From the NCBI RefSeq assembly GCF_900095175.1, contig NZ_LT606946.1, forward strand, positions 722,058 to 786,057: a DNA stretch of 64,000 bases, given 5' to 3'. Shown piece after piece: positions 33,891-44,527 of this stretch (positions are counted from its first letter, which is position 1; the number at the start of each line of letters is the position of its first letter). The translations under genes were made by a program, and so were the position numbers. The notes under the pieces are model-generated. The model searched no databases. It was not told where the DNA came from and saw only the letters and a list, made by a program, of their open reading frames with translations. Source of the stretch: Polynucleobacter necessarius. Its GTDB lineage: Bacteria; Pseudomonadota; Gammaproteobacteria; Burkholderiales; Burkholderiaceae.

Positions 33891-34754
33891 GTGATTCATC
33901 ATGGAGATACCTTCTTTGTCACCTGCACTAGTCCCGATGGTACTCATCGCATGGCGTATCACGCATGGGGAAATCCTAGCAATTCAAAGGTATTGGTCTG
34001 CGTTCATGGCCTAACTCGTAGGGGTAGTGATTTCAAAACCCTTGCGCAGGCGATGAGCAATGATTACTAAGTTGTCTGTCCTGATGTAGTGGGGCGAGGC
34101 GATTCTGATCGATTGAAGAACCCAATGCTCTATGCCGCGCCGCAATACGTTGCCGATATAGCAAGCTTGATCCAACAACTTGGCGTTGCGCAAGTAGATT
34201 GGTTTGGAACTTCCATGGGCGGTCTGATTGGGATGGTCTATGCCTCAATGCCTAAGAATCCAATCCGGCGTATGTTGATTAACGATGTGGGTCCACGGAT
34301 TGAGCCCGAGGCCATTAAACGTTTGGGTTCTTATGTTGGTCAACCATTTAACTTTGCCAATCGTGCAGATGCCTTGCAACGCCTAAATGAGATCTGCGCA
34401 TCGTTTGGAAGCCATACTCCAGAAGAGTGGGAAATTTATAACGGGCCGATGCTAGTCCAAAAGGATGGCCTCTGGGTGATGCACTATGACCCAGATATTT
34501 CTGTACCGTTTGCCTCCGTCAATCCAATCATGGCAAAGGCCGGGGAGATGGCTATGTGGCACGCCTTCAAACAAATCCACATCCCGATGCTAATCGTTCG
34601 TGGCGGTGAATCTGCTTTGCTTTCAGCTAAAACAGTGGCGGAGATGTGTAAGGTGAATCCATACATTCGGAGCATTGAAATTCCAGGGGTAGGTCACGCA
34701 CCTGCTTTTGTGAAGTCAGAGCAAGTTGCTTTAGCAAAAGAATTCTTTAGTTAA
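33891..34754 (+). pseudogene. Alpha/beta hydrolase interrupted by TAA
   Basis: An in-frame start GTG 33891 or another nearby gives DTFFVTCTSPDGTHRMAYHA, then VLVCVHGLTRRGSDFKTLAQ (oxyanion hole) and AMSNDY followed by TAA at 34068-34070. The same frame continues VVCPDVVGRGDSDRLKNPML, nucleophile elbow VDWFGTSMGGLIGMVYASMP, and PGVGHAPAF with the catalytic His near the end, to a stop at 34754. The family pattern here is a long residue after the Tyr, so TAA is a premature stop (a CAA-to-TAA change would fit). It lies in the same frame as the end of the upstream transporter, with no stop between. Confidence 0.75.
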
Positions 34755-34769
34755 GGATTTCGGTCTTCC

Positions 34770-36836
34770 ATGTCCAATGCTGGCAATGTATCTGAGAGCA
34801 TCAAAAATATTGATGGCTGGTATGGTGAGCTCTCAGATAATCATGCCGCCGGTGTACTGAGTATTCTGAAGCCGCTTCATCTGGACGAGGCTACGTTAAC
34901 CGCTGCAACTAATATTGCGCGCACCCATGGCAAAGAAGCGCTGACTAAGCTCATTGGTGATGAGTCAGCGAAACTCCTGATTGGATATCGCGGCCTCAGA
35001 CAGGCTCAAGCCAAGCTACTACGTAACGATGGTGGTCTCAGTATTTCTGGGCAAGAAGAAATGCTCAGAAAGATGTTGCTTGCCTTTGGTGATGACTTAC
35101 GCGTCGTTCTCATCTATCTTGCTTCTCGCTTGCAAACACTGCGTTGGGTTACCCAAGAAAAGATGGAGATGCCAAAAGCTTGGGCGCAAGAGATTCTCAA
35201 TATTGATGCATCGCTTGCCAACCGCCTTGGTATATGGCAAATGAAATGGGAGATGGAGGACTTGGCGTTTCGAGTGCTTTCCCCCGATGTCTATCGCGAT
35301 ATCGCCAAGATGTTGGATGGTAAGCGTATTGAGCGTGAATCTTTTATTGAGCAGATTGTCAGAAAGCTCAAAGAAGAATTAAATGCCGCGCATATTCAAG
35401 GTGAAGTGCAGGGTCGCCCAAAACACATCTACAGTATTTGGAAAAAGATGCAGGGTAAGTCACTGGATTTTGCCAATCTCTACGACGTCAGAGCATTTAG
35501 GGTTCTAGTTGAGGACGTTAAATCTTGCTACGCCATTTTAGGGATAGTGCATAACCTCTGGCAGCCCGTCCCACGTGAATTCGATGACTATATTGCGAGG
35601 CCCAAACCCAACGGCTATCAATCTTTGCATACTGTAGTGATGGATGAGCATGGCACGGCATTTGAGATTCAGGTGCGTACCAATGAAATGCATCAACAAG
35701 CTGAGTATGGATTGGCTGCACATTGGCGCTATAAAGAAGGTGCTTATATTGGTGCCGCAACACCGCCAAAAAATAAAGCCGTATCCAATACCCTAAGTAC
35801 ACCAAACCCGAATCATCAAACTGGCACACATAGTGCGGCAGTAGCCTATGAGCGCCAGATTGCTTGGGCTAGGCAGCTGATCTCCTGGAAAGAAGATGCC
35901 TGGGAGCAATTGAAGCACCATGAGATTGATGATCATATTTACGTTCTCACACCACTGGGCAAGGTCATTTCCCTGGAGAAAGGTTCATCACCTATCGACT
36001 TTGCGTACGCAGTGCATACCGATCTGGGGCACCGCTGTCGTGGTGCTCGGGTTGATGGTGCCATGGTGCCATTAGATACGCCGCTACAAAATGGTCAGAC
36101 GATAGAAATCATTGCGGTGAAGCATGGTGGCCCCTCACGAGATTGGATAAACCTTAATCGCAACTACTTACGCTCGCAGCGTGCCCGCACTCGTGTGCGG
36201 ACTTGGTTTAATGCCTTGGATGATGAAGAGGCTGGTGCTAAGCCTGCTGAAAGCAAAACAGAGCAAAAGCCAGAGGCCAAGCCGATCACACCAGCACCAG
36301 AGATTGTTCTGAAGCAAAGTGCCCGCAAACAAGGTCAAGCAGGTGATGTGTTGGTCGTTGGGGTGGATTCATTGTTAACTCAATTGGCGCGTTGCTGCAG
36401 ACCGGTGCCGCCGGATGCGATCGCAGGTTTTGTTACTCAGGGTCGCGGTGTATCGATTCATCGTCGATCTTGCAAAACGTTTAGAGGTTTATTGGAGCGG
36501 GCGCCGGAGCGGGTTATTCAAACTGCCTGGAATGAGTCGATCCCAGAAACCCCATCAACTAATGATCCAAAACGCGTATTCCCGGCGGATCTGGCTGTCA
36601 CTGGCCTTGATCGTCCCGAACTCATGCGCGAGTTATTTGAAATCCTCACAAGACAGGGCGTTCATGTGATTGATTTGCGTAAATCAGCCAAACGAGGCCT
36701 TGCTCAAATCCTATTGACTGTGGAAATTAAGGACTCAGAAGCCTTACGTTTAGTTCAAAACAGTCTTGAAGAGGTTAAAGGGGTTACCCAAGTGCGCGCC
36801 GCCGGTGATAAACTCTATGGCTATATAGGCTCGTAG
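34770..36836 (+). CDS. relA: (p)ppGpp synthetase RelA
   Basis: Makes (p)ppGpp in response to amino-acid starvation on the ribosome. An N-terminal HD-like region (about 40-190) lacks the HDxxED catalytic motif, as in RelA rather than SpoT. The synthetase domain (about 250-380) has ANLYDVRAFRVLVEDVKSCYAILG, FDDYIARPKPNGYQSLHTVV and EIQVRTNEMHQQAEYGLAAHW. Then TGS (PLGKVISLEKGSSPIDFAYAVHTDLGHRCRGARVDG, about 400-440), the Cys-His region ARCCRPVPPDAIAGFVTQGRGVSIHRRSC and a C-terminal ACT domain. Length 688 is a little short for RelA. Its stop TAG lies inside the 5' end of the tRNA-Val gene. Confidence 0.9.
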   Translation: MSNAGNVSESIKNIDGWYGELSDNHAAGVLSILKPLHLDEATLTAATNIARTHGKEALTKLIGDESAKLLIGYRGLRQAQAKLLRNDGGLSISGQEEMLRKMLLAFGDDLRVVLIYLASRLQTLRWVTQEKMEMPKAWAQEILNIDASLANRLGIWQMKWEMEDLAFRVLSPDVYRDIAKMLDGKRIERESFIEQIVRKLKEELNAAHIQGEVQGRPKHIYSIWKKMQGKSLDFANLYDVRAFRVLVEDVKSCYAILGIVHNLWQPVPREFDDYIARPKPNGYQSLHTVVMDEHGTAFEIQVRTNEMHQQAEYGLAAHWRYKEGAYIGAATPPKNKAVSNTLSTPNPNHQTGTHSAAVAYERQIAWARQLISWKEDAWEQLKHHEIDDHIYVLTPLGKVISLEKGSSPIDFAYAVHTDLGHRCRGARVDGAMVPLDTPLQNGQTIEIIAVKHGGPSRDWINLNRNYLRSQRARTRVRTWFNALDDEEAGAKPAESKTEQKPEAKPITPAPEIVLKQSARKQGQAGDVLVVGVDSLLTQLARCCRPVPPDAIAGFVTQGRGVSIHRRSCKTFRGLLERAPERVIQTAWNESIPETPSTNDPKRVFPADLAVTGLDRPELMRELFEILTRQGVHVIDLRKSAKRGLAQILLTVEIKDSEALRLVQNSLEEVKGVTQVRAAGDKLYGYIGS

Positions 36837-36903
36837 CTCAGCTGGTTAGAGCACCACCTTGACATGGTGGGGGTCGTTGGTTCGAGTCCAATCGAGCCTA
36901 CCA
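36827..36903 (+). tRNA. tRNA-Val(GAC)
   Basis: 77 bases with CCA encoded. Acceptor AGGCTCG/CGAGCCT, D-stem GCTC/GAGC, anticodon stem CCACC/GGTGG with loop TTGACAT (anticodon GAC), T-stem GTTGG/CCAAT (one G-T pair). The first ten bases overlap the end of relA, whose TAG is at 36834-36836. Processing must therefore free the tRNA from the relA transcript or use another promoter inside relA. Confidence 0.95.
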
Positions 36904-36917
36904 ACGAATAAAGACCC

Positions 36918-36958
36918 AAAAGTGCGCGGTTGCCGAAAAGCTCCCGCGCTTTCTTTTT
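36918..36958 (+). terminator. Rho-independent terminator after tRNA-Val
   Basis: GCGCGG at 36924-36929 and CCGCGC at 36944-36949, loop about 14 bases, followed by TTTCTTTTT; flanking AAAG/TTT extends the stem. It ends the relA/tRNA-Val transcript before thrS. Confidence 0.75.
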
Positions 36959-37016
36959 GGTGGATGTTATGCAGTAAATCAGTCAATCGGCTGAATCTTA
37001 ATAAGATGGAGCGGTC

Positions 37017-38939
37017 ATGCTTGTAGTTACCCTGCCAGATGGATCTAAACGTGAGTTTGATGCTCCCGTGCGCGTTCTTGATGTTGCCCAAAGTATTGGT
37101 AGTGGTCTTGCCAAGGCTGCTCTCGGTGGCATTGTTGACGGCAAGATGGTTGATGCCAGCTTTGTGATTGATAAGGATAGTCAGTTAGCCATCATCACTG
37201 ATAAAAGTCCCGAAGCGCTCGAGATTATGCGTCACTCCACAGCGCACTTGTTGGCCTATGCCGTTAAAGAACTCTTTCCAGAAGCGCAAGTCACTATTGG
37301 CCCTGTGATCGATAACGGTTTCTATTACGACTTCTCATTTCATCGAGCATTCACTCCAGAAGACTTAGTCGCAATTGAAAAGAAAATGGCTGAGTTGGCT
37401 AAAAAAGATGAGCCAGTGATTCTCACAGTCATGCCCCGTGATGAAGCGGTGAAGTTTTTTAAAGACCAAGGCGAAAACTACAAAGCAGAAATCATTGCAA
37501 GTATTCCGCAGGGCGAAGATGTGTCTTTGTATGCCGAAGGAAAGTTCACCGACTTATGTCGTGGACCGCACGTGCCGTCTACTGGCAAGCTCAAGGTATT
37601 TAAGCTCCTGAGTGTTGCTGGTGCTTACTGGCGTGGCGATAGTAAGAATGAAATGTTGCAACGGATCTACGGTACTGCTTGGTTGAAAAAAGAAGATCAA
37701 GATGCGCATTTGCATATGCTTGAAGAGGCTGAGAAGCGTGACCACCGTCGCCTTGGTAAGTTCTTAGACTTATTCCACTTTCAACCTGAAGCGCCTGGTT
37801 TAATTTTCTGGCATCCAAAGGGCTGGTCTATTTGGCAAGAGGTTGAGCAGTACATGCGCCGCGTTTACCAGCGCGAAGGTTATCAAGAGGTGAAGGCTCC
37901 ACAAATTCTCGATCGTGGTCTTTGGGAAAAGTCTGGTCACTGGGATAACTACAAAGAAAACATGTTTACGACCGAGTCAGAGAATCGTGCTTATGCATTA
38001 AAGCCGATGAACTGCCCAGGACACGTGCAGATTTTTAACTCTGGCTTGCATAGCTATCGTGAATTGCCATTGCGTTACGGCGAGTTCGGTCAGTGTCACC
38101 GTAATGAACCATCGGGTGCTTTGCATGGTTTGATGCGCGTACGTGGCTTCACACAGGATGATGGCCATATCTTCTGTACCGAAGATCAGATTCAGTCAGA
38201 AGTAGCTGCATTTGATAAAGCAGTTCGCGACGTCTATAAAGATTTTGGATTTACTGAAGTGGCTGTCAAGCTGGCCTTACGTCCAGCAAAGCGCGTTGGT
38301 GATGATGCGATTTGGAACAAGGCTGAAGCCGCCTTACGTGGTGCCTTGACTGCTTCAGGCCAAGAATGGGAAGAATTGCTAGGCGAGGGCGCTTTTTATG
38401 GTCCGAAGATCGAATATCACCTTAAGGACTCGATTGGGCGTACTTGGCAGTGCGGCACGATTCAGGTGGATTTCTCGATGCCAGCCCGTTTAGGTGCGGA
38501 ATACGTTACTGAAGAGAACACTCGCAAGGCTCCAGTGATGCTTCACAGGGCAATTGTGGGCTCTTTAGAGCGTTTTATCGGCATTTTGATTGAAAACCAT
38601 GCCGGAAACATGCCAGTTTGGCTTGCCCCAACCCAGGCTGTGGTCCTGAATATCTCTGACAATTCCGCTGCATATGCACAAAAAGTCCAGCAATCTCTGA
38701 AAAAACAAGGGTTTAGAGTCGAATCGGATTTGCGGAATGAGAAAATTACGTATAAAATACGCGAGCACGCATTACAGAAGCTCCCATTTTTGTTAGTTGT
38801 AGGGGATAAAGAAGCAGAAAGTAATTCGGTGGCCGTTCGTGCCCGTGGCGGAGTGGATCTAGGCGTAATGCCTCTTGATGCCTTCGTTGCCCGACTCCAG
38901 CAGGATATTTCCCAGAAAGTCGGACCCGAGCCTAGCTAG
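37017..38939 (+). CDS. thrS: Threonyl-tRNA synthetase
   Basis: Class II synthetase of normal size (640). The TGS domain (about residues 1-60), the editing SAD domain with [15 protein letters not shown] (about 70-85) and [13 protein letters not shown], catalytic core with [13 protein letters not shown] (about 335) and the motif-2/3 region [17 protein letters not shown] and [21 protein letters not shown], then the anticodon-binding domain. thrS-infC-rpmI-rplT-pheS-pheT-ihfA is the standard bacterial order; thrS to infC here is 42 bases apart. A hairpin precedes it, not an obvious autoregulatory operator. Confidence 0.96.
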   Translation: MLVVTLPDGSKREFDAPVRVLDVAQSIGSGLAKAALGGIVDGKMVDASFVIDKDSQLAIITDKSPEALEIMRHSTAHLLAYAVKELFPEAQVTIGPVIDNGFYYDFSFHRAFTPEDLVAIEKKMAELAKKDEPVILTVMPRDEAVKFFKDQGENYKAEIIASIPQGEDVSLYAEGKFTDLCRGPHVPSTGKLKVFKLLSVAGAYWRGDSKNEMLQRIYGTAWLKKEDQDAHLHMLEEAEKRDHRRLGKFLDLFHFQPEAPGLIFWHPKGWSIWQEVEQYMRRVYQREGYQEVKAPQILDRGLWEKSGHWDNYKENMFTTESENRAYALKPMNCPGHVQIFNSGLHSYRELPLRYGEFGQCHRNEPSGALHGLMRVRGFTQDDGHIFCTEDQIQSEVAAFDKAVRDVYKDFGFTEVAVKLALRPAKRVGDDAIWNKAEAALRGALTASGQEWEELLGEGAFYGPKIEYHLKDSIGRTWQCGTIQVDFSMPARLGAEYVTEENTRKAPVMLHRAIVGSLERFIGILIENHAGNMPVWLAPTQAVVLNISDNSAAYAQKVQQSLKKQGFRVESDLRNEKITYKIREHALQKLPFLLVVGDKEAESNSVAVRARGGVDLGVMPLDAFVARLQQDISQKVGPEPS

Positions 38940-38981
38940 GGGTGGAATGGTTTTTATTGTTTTTTTAAAGGAATTAAGAAG

Positions 38982-39506
38982 ATCGCTACTGATAAATCGC
39001 AGCGCATAAATCGGGAGATTACTGCTCCTGAAGTGCGTCTGATTGGACTGGATGGAGAGCCCATCGGTGTAGTTAAGTTGAGTGAAGCCCTGGCTTTAGC
39101 AGAAGAGAAAGAAACCGATTTGGTTGAAATTGCTCCGACGGCTGTGCCACCTGTAGTCCGCATCATGGACTTCGGCAAATTCAAGTACCAAGAAGCCAAA
39201 CGTTTGCATGAAGCTAAGCTCAAGCAAAAAGTGATTCAGGTGAAGGAAGTTAAATTCCGTCCCGGCACAGATGATGGTGACTATGGTGTGAAGCTACGCA
39301 ATCTAATCCGCTTTTTGGAAGATGGCGATAAGACAAAGATTACGCTGTGGTTTCGGGGTCGTGAAATGGCCCACCAAGAAATCGGAGTCAGAATGTTGGA
39401 ACGTTTGAAGTCGGACCTGATTGAGTATGGTCAAGTAGAGCAGTTTCCAAAGATGGAGGGTCGCCAGATGGTGATGGTATTGGCCCCCATTCGTAAGGCT
39501 AAGTAA
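38982..39506 (+). CDS. infC: Translation initiation factor IF-3, AUC start codon
   Basis: Binds the 30S subunit and discriminates against wrong start codons. The frame is open upstream of GTG 39033, and the family N-terminus ([20 protein letters not shown]) is encoded from codon ATC at 38982; AAAGGA ends nine bases before. A nonstandard AUU/AUC start is the known autoregulatory device of infC. The N-terminal domain, linker and C-terminal domain are complete, ending [17 protein letters not shown], 174 residues. An ATT at 38973 would also be in frame but sits directly on the Shine-Dalgarno. Confidence 0.9.
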   Translation: MATDKSQRINREITAPEVRLIGLDGEPIGVVKLSEALALAEEKETDLVEIAPTAVPPVVRIMDFGKFKYQEAKRLHEAKLKQKVIQVKEVKFRPGTDDGDYGVKLRNLIRFLEDGDKTKITLWFRGREMAHQEIGVRMLERLKSDLIEYGQVEQFPKMEGRQMVMVLAPIRKAK

Positions 39507-39546
39507 TAAGCCGAATCGCAAGATTGGGTTTGTTGTTTAAGTAGGG

Positions 39547-39622
39547 AGGAGCTCCTAAGAAGTAACAAGGGCTCTGGTAGTTAGAAGTGCTTCTAGGTAC
39601 AGGAAGCGTAACCGTCGGTTAC
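39547..39622 (+). promoter_or_regulatory. Structured leader of rpmI-rplT
   Basis: Between infC and rpmI three inverted repeats follow each other: AGGAGCTCCT at 39547-39556, TAGAAG/CTTCTA at 39582-39595, and GTAACC/GGTTAC with a 3-base loop at 39608-39622. In other bacteria L20 represses this operon through such leader structures; that this leader does so is inference. Confidence 0.45.
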
Positions 39623-39657
39623 CACCTATGTTGCACAAGTAATTGAAGGGGTGCTTT

Positions 39658-39855
39658 ATGCCCAAGATGAAGAGCAAGAGTAGCGCTAAAAAGCGCTTCA
39701 CGGTTCGCGCAGGCGGAACGATCAAACGAGGCCAGGCTTTCAAACGCCACATCCTCACCAAGAAGACCACAAAGAACAAGCGTCATTTGCGTGGTTCTAC
39801 AGAAGTTGCGAAGGCAGACGTTAAGTCAATTCGCTCCATGCTTCCATACGCTTAA
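39658..39855 (+). CDS. rpmI: 50S ribosomal protein L35
   Basis: 65 residues, very basic, starting [20 protein letters not shown], complete L35 family length. ATG 39658 has AAGGGG upstream. Followed 25 bases later by rplT. The start at 39643 in the longest frame would add a non-family MKGCF. Confidence 0.95.
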   Translation: MPKMKSKSSAKKRFTVRAGGTIKRGQAFKRHILTKKTTKNKRHLRGSTEVAKADVKSIRSMLPYA

Positions 39856-39880
39856 CCTCAGACTAGATTAGGAGAAATAA

Positions 39881-40246
39881 ATGCCAAGAGTCAAACGTGG
39901 GGTTACAGCAAGAGCCTGTCATAAGAAAATCACCGATGCCGCAACTGGCTATCGTGGACGTCGTAAAAATGTATTCCGTATTGCTAAGCAAGCAGTTATG
40001 CGTGCTGGTCAATATGCATACCGCGACCGTCGCAACAAGAAACGTGTATTCCGCGCATTGTGGATTGCTCGTATCAACGCGGCAGTTCGTCAGCATGACA
40101 TGACCTATAGCGTATTCATGAATGGTATGAAGAAGGCTGCGATCGAACTCGACCGCAAAGTGCTTTCTGATATGGCCATTGCTGACAAAGCAGCTTTCGC
40201 TGCTTTGGTTACTCGGATCAAGTCCGTAGTAAACGCTGCAGCTTAA
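39881..40246 (+). CDS. rplT: 50S ribosomal protein L20
   Basis: 121 residues, starting [20 protein letters not shown] with later [20 protein letters not shown] and the [20 protein letters not shown] block that contacts 23S rRNA and represses its own leader. The family nearly always has Arg at the position here occupied by Cys (RARHKK against RACHKK), a single CGT-to-TGT type change; residue 13. Length is normal. AGGAG upstream of ATG 39881. Confidence 0.93.
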   Translation: MPRVKRGVTARACHKKITDAATGYRGRRKNVFRIAKQAVMRAGQYAYRDRRNKKRVFRALWIARINAAVRQHDMTYSVFMNGMKKAAIELDRKVLSDMAIADKAAFAALVTRIKSVVNAAA

Positions 40247-40275
40247 TTCTTAGTTCACTAAAAAACTAAGCTGCA

Positions 40276-41322
40276 ATGGTTTCTCTCGACCACATTGTCG
40301 AGGATGCTAAACGTGATTTCCTCGGGGCTGCCGACGCGGCAGCTCTAGAGGACGCGAAAGCCAAGTATCTCGGTAAGTCAGGTGTTCTCACTGAGCGTTT
40401 AAAAACGCTTGGTGGAATGTCGCCTGATGAGCGCAAGATTGCTGGCGCCCAAATTAATCAAATCAAAACCCAAGTTGAAGCTGCATTACAAGAGCGTCGC
40501 CAAGCATTGGCTGATGCGGTATTGCTGCAACGTCTTGCGGCGGAATCCATTGACGTCTCTTTGCCTGGCCGTGGCCAAGCGGTAGGTAGCTTGCATCCTG
40601 TGATGCGCACCTGGGAGCGCGTTGAAGAGATCTTCCGCTCGATTGGTTTTGATGTAGCTGATGGCCCTGAAATTGAAACCGATTGGTTTAATTTCACCGC
40701 CTTAAATAGTCCCGAGAATCATCCTGCGCGTTCAATGCAGGACACCTTCTATATCGATGGCAAAGATTCCAATGGGAAACCTTTGTTATTGCGCACCCAT
40801 ACCAGCCCGATTCAGATTCGTTATGCGAGCGAGCATGTCAAGAAATACGCCCATGCTAATGTGATGCCGCCAATCAAAGTGATTGCCCCAGGCAGAACCT
40901 ATCGTGTCGATAGCGATGCAACTCACTCACCAATGTTTCACCAGGTTGAGGGTTTATGGATTGCAGAGAGCGTTTCATTTGCTGATCTCATGGGTGTGTA
41001 TACCGATTTCTTAAGAACCTTTTTTGAAACGAATGAATTACAAGTTCGTTTCCGTCCATCGTATTTCCCATTCACTGAGCCTTCAGCTGAAATCGATATG
41101 GCCTTCGGTAGCGGTAAGTTAGCCGGCCGTTGGTTGGAAATTTCTGGAGCGGGGCAGGTTCACCCAAATGTATTGCGCAATATGGGTATTGATCCAGAGC
41201 GCTATACCGGTTTTGCTTTTGGCTCTGGTTTAGAGCGCTTGACGATGTTGCGCTATGGCGTAGATGATTTACGTCTTTTCTTTGAGAACGATCTCCGTTT
41301 CTTGGCGCAATTTCCAGCTTAA
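40276..41322 (+). CDS. pheS: Phenylalanyl-tRNA synthetase alpha subunit
   Basis: Class II synthetase alpha subunit, 348 residues. N-terminal coiled-coil region (about 1-100), motif 2 region [27 protein letters not shown] (about 210) and motif 3 [30 protein letters not shown] (about 310-340). Part of the infC-ihfA block; ends 31 bases before pheT. Complete. Confidence 0.96.
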   Translation: MVSLDHIVEDAKRDFLGAADAAALEDAKAKYLGKSGVLTERLKTLGGMSPDERKIAGAQINQIKTQVEAALQERRQALADAVLLQRLAAESIDVSLPGRGQAVGSLHPVMRTWERVEEIFRSIGFDVADGPEIETDWFNFTALNSPENHPARSMQDTFYIDGKDSNGKPLLLRTHTSPIQIRYASEHVKKYAHANVMPPIKVIAPGRTYRVDSDATHSPMFHQVEGLWIAESVSFADLMGVYTDFLRTFFETNELQVRFRPSYFPFTEPSAEIDMAFGSGKLAGRWLEISGAGQVHPNVLRNMGIDPERYTGFAFGSGLERLTMLRYGVDDLRLFFENDLRFLAQFPA

Positions 41323-41353
41323 TTTGCCAACCTTCTAATAGTAGATAGCGCAT

Positions 41354-43810
41354 ATGCAATTTTCTGAATCTTGGTTACGCCAATATGTAAATCCTTCGCT
41401 GGATAGCAATGCCTTAGGTCATGCAATGACTATGGCTGGCCTAGAGGTTGAAGAGCAGCATTCTGTAGCGCCCCCATTTACAAAGATTGTTGTTGCGCAA
41501 ATCCTCTCTGCTGAACAGCATCCTGATGCAGACCGCCTGCGTGTTTGTAAAGTTGATGCTGGTACTGGCCAAGAATTACAAATTGTTTGCGGAGCACCAA
41601 ACGCTCGCGCAGGTATCAAAATTCCTTGCGCATTAGTTGGTGCTGAATTGCCGCCAGCAGAAGCGGGTGGCAAGCCATTCATGATTAAGGTAGGCAAGCT
41701 GCGCGGTGTCGAAAGTCAAGGCATGCTGTGCTCTGGTCGTGAGCTTGGTCTTGGTGATGATCACGAAGGTATTCTGGAGTTACCTTTAGACGCACCAGTG
41801 GGCGAGGATATTCGCAAATACTTAAGCCTAGATGATCAGATCTTTGTTATCAAGCTGACTCCAAATAAAGCAGATTGTTTATCGCTCATGGGTATGGCTC
41901 GTGAAGTGTCGGCAATTACCGGTGCTGCATTGTGTGCACCTAAGTGGACTCCTGTAGATGTTGCTATCCAGGACAAGCTGAAAGTCACTATTGAAGATAC
42001 TGATCTTTGTGGTCGTTTTGCAGGACGCGTGATTCGTGGCGTCAATCCAAAAGCTGAAACACCCGATTGGATCATTCAACGTCTTTGCAATGCAGGCCAA
42101 AGAAGTATTTCTCCTTTAGTCGACTTGTCTAACTATGTCATGTTGGAGATGGGGCAACCCACCCATGTATTCGACATTGATAAATTGACTGGTGATATCT
42201 CTGTACGTTGGGCAAAGTCAGGCGAAACTCTTGAATTATTAAATGGCCAGACAGTTACTCTGCAAGGCCCAGACTCTGCAGGCAAGATGCAGGATGCTGG
42301 TGTAGTTGCAGATAAAAATGGCCCAGTGGCTTTAGCCGGAATCATGGGCGGCAATCATTGCGCTGTGACTGACGACACTAAAAATATTTATGTTGAAGCG
42401 GCTTATTGGCAGCCTTCAGCAATTCAAGGTCGTGCACGTCGTTTTAATTTCAGCACCGATGCAGCCCATCGTTTTGAGCGTGGTGTTGATCCACAAAACA
42501 CAGCTAACTGTTTAGAGTATTTAACGGTCCTCATTGTTGAAGTGTGTGGTGGCCAAGTTGGCCCGATTGATGATCAGGTATTAGCTATCCCCGAGCGCAA
42601 GCCAGTAAAAATGCGTTTGGCTAGGGCGGAAAAAGTGATTGGTATTCCTCTCACTCAAGAAGTGGTTTCCGATGTATTCAAACGTCTTGGTTTTGAATTC
42701 AAACAAGAGGGTGATGTATTTGTCGTTACACCCCCAAGCTATCGTTTTGATATCGAAATTGAAGAAGATCTCATTGAAGAAGTCGCACGCATGTACGACT
42801 TTGAAAATATTCCTGATGTCCCGCCTGTCTCGTCCTTAAAGATGAGTGCCAAAGCTGAGGCAAAACGTGGAGTGCACTTATTGCGTCAGCGCTTAGCTCT
42901 GCAAGGGTATCAAGAGGCTGTAAATTTTGGTTTTATTGATGTAGAGAGTGAGAAACGCTTAGCCGCCGCTACTGAAAAGAATTTAATTGCTGTACTCAAT
43001 CCAATTGCTAGTCAGTATGGCGTGATGCGTAGCAATCTTTGGGGTGGTTTACTGGGTAATCTCAAGTCCAACCTCAATCGTGGTGCTAGCCGTGTACGTT
43101 TATTTGAAACCGGTCGCGTATTCAAGCGTGATGCGAGCGCGCAAGAAGAAGATGGCAAGGTAGCTGGTTTTCATCAGCCGCAGCAAGTTGGTGGTTTGGC
43201 TTATGGCTCCTTTGTTCCTGAACAGTGGGCAAGTGCGGATCGCACAGTGGATTTCTTTGACGTGAAGGGTGACCTAGAGCGCGTGCTCGATCCCCTGCAT
43301 TTCACGACTGAGGCAGCCGTTCATCCTGCACTGCATCCTGGCCGTAGTGCGCAAATTCAATTAGTAACCCCAACTGGCAAACAAAATATTGGTTGGATTG
43401 GTGAATTGCATCCTGGACTGCAACAAGCTTACGAGTTAGCTCAAGCACCAGTTCTATTTGAGATGAATTTAGAGGCTATTCGCAATCTCAGTATTCCGCA
43501 GCCAGAAGAGTTAAGTAAGTTTCCTGCAGTGCAGCGTGATTTGGCGGTAGTAGTGAAGCAGGCAGTCTCATCGCAGGCTTTGTTAGATGCAATGAACGCA
43601 AAAAAGCAAAACTTTGTTAAAGCAATCGAGTTATTTGATGAGTTCAAGCCAAAAGCTGGTTCAAGCAGCATGGCTGATGATGAGAAAAGCTTGGCCTTCC
43701 GAGTAACCTTGTTGAATCCGCAAGAAACCCTGCAGGATGCCCAAATTGAAGCGGTGATGACATCTTTATTGGCTGCACTTGAGAAAAATTGCGCAGCCCG
43801 TCTGCGCTAG
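41354..43810 (+). CDS. pheT: Phenylalanyl-tRNA synthetase beta subunit
   Basis: 818 residues. N-terminal tRNA-binding domain (about 40-150, [26 protein letters not shown]), B3/B4 editing domain (about 215-390), B5 domain (about 400-470), the core-like domain, and the C-terminal FDX-ACB domain ([20 protein letters not shown] and following). Complete, in the standard place between pheS and ihfA. Confidence 0.96.
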   Translation: MQFSESWLRQYVNPSLDSNALGHAMTMAGLEVEEQHSVAPPFTKIVVAQILSAEQHPDADRLRVCKVDAGTGQELQIVCGAPNARAGIKIPCALVGAELPPAEAGGKPFMIKVGKLRGVESQGMLCSGRELGLGDDHEGILELPLDAPVGEDIRKYLSLDDQIFVIKLTPNKADCLSLMGMAREVSAITGAALCAPKWTPVDVAIQDKLKVTIEDTDLCGRFAGRVIRGVNPKAETPDWIIQRLCNAGQRSISPLVDLSNYVMLEMGQPTHVFDIDKLTGDISVRWAKSGETLELLNGQTVTLQGPDSAGKMQDAGVVADKNGPVALAGIMGGNHCAVTDDTKNIYVEAAYWQPSAIQGRARRFNFSTDAAHRFERGVDPQNTANCLEYLTVLIVEVCGGQVGPIDDQVLAIPERKPVKMRLARAEKVIGIPLTQEVVSDVFKRLGFEFKQEGDVFVVTPPSYRFDIEIEEDLIEEVARMYDFENIPDVPPVSSLKMSAKAEAKRGVHLLRQRLALQGYQEAVNFGFIDVESEKRLAAATEKNLIAVLNPIASQYGVMRSNLWGGLLGNLKSNLNRGASRVRLFETGRVFKRDASAQEEDGKVAGFHQPQQVGGLAYGSFVPEQWASADRTVDFFDVKGDLERVLDPLHFTTEAAVHPALHPGRSAQIQLVTPTGKQNIGWIGELHPGLQQAYELAQAPVLFEMNLEAIRNLSIPQPEELSKFPAVQRDLAVVVKQAVSSQALLDAMNAKKQNFVKAIELFDEFKPKAGSSSMADDEKSLAFRVTLLNPQETLQDAQIEAVMTSLLAALEKNCAARLR

Positions 43811-43850
43811 GTTTAATATTAGTAAAAGATATTACAAAGAGACTTCCGCC

Positions 43851-44174
43851 ATGAATGATTTAGTTAGCAACGATATCGTTACCAAGAATGAGCTCTCGGA
43901 AGCTCTCTTTGATCAAGTTGGTCTGAATAAGCGCGAAGCTAAAGATATGATTGATGCCTTCTTTGATCGCATTGGACAGTCTTTAGGAGCAGGGGTTGAG
44001 GTGAAGATTTCTGGTTTTGGTAATTTCCAATTACGTAATAAATCAGCCCGCCCAGGTCGTAACCCTAAAACTGGTGAAATAATTCCTATTGCAGCGCGTC
44101 GCGTAGTTACATTTCGCGCAAGCCAAAAGCTCAAGGATGTAGTTGAGTCACATGCTCGAGAAAACAGTATTTGA
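43851..44174 (+). CDS. ihfA: Integration host factor subunit alpha
   Basis: DNA-bending protein of the HU/IHF family, 107 residues. The start is ATG 43851 (MNDLVSNDI), not the overlapping longer frame. Signature [51 protein letters not shown] (about 50-98) has the arm with Pro at PGRNP. Downstream of pheT as usual. The merR-like gene overlaps its end by 23 bases. Confidence 0.95.
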   Translation: MNDLVSNDIVTKNELSEALFDQVGLNKREAKDMIDAFFDRIGQSLGAGVEVKISGFGNFQLRNKSARPGRNPKTGEIIPIAARRVVTFRASQKLKDVVESHARENSI

Positions 44175-44502
44175 TGCTGGGTCGGCGCTGCTCAGTTCTC
44201 AGCTCCCCCCAATACCTGCTAAGCGTTATTTCACTATTGGTGAGGTATCAGACCTTTGCGGCGTTCGTTCCCATGTATTGCGCTATTGGGAGCAGGAGTT
44301 CTCACAGCTAAGCCCTCAAAAGCGTCGAGGTAATCGTCGTTACTATCAGCATCATGAAGTTGTTTTAATCCGCAAGATTAGGTCGCTTCTGTATGAGGAA
44401 GGTTTCACGATCAGCGGCGCCAGAAATCGCCTAGATGAGGCTCGTGGTGAGCTTCGCTTGCGCGATGAATTGCAGGCCGTTCTGCAAATTCTATCCAAAT
44501 AG
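44152..44502 (+). CDS. MerR-family transcriptional regulator
   Basis: 116 residues from ATG 44152 within the end of ihfA. HTH domain [63 protein letters not shown] (about 25-88) is clear MerR type. The usual position is between ihfA and tRNA-Pro, so this gene is the regular neighbour. The ligand and targets are unknown. Translation is probably coupled to ihfA by the overlap. Confidence 0.88.
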   Translation: MLEKTVFDAGSALLSSQLPPIPAKRYFTIGEVSDLCGVRSHVLRYWEQEFSQLSPQKRRGNRRYYQHHEVVLIRKIRSLLYEEGFTISGARNRLDEARGELRLRDELQAVLQILSK

Positions 44503-44527
44503 TTACTGATACAATTTTGTTTCTCGT

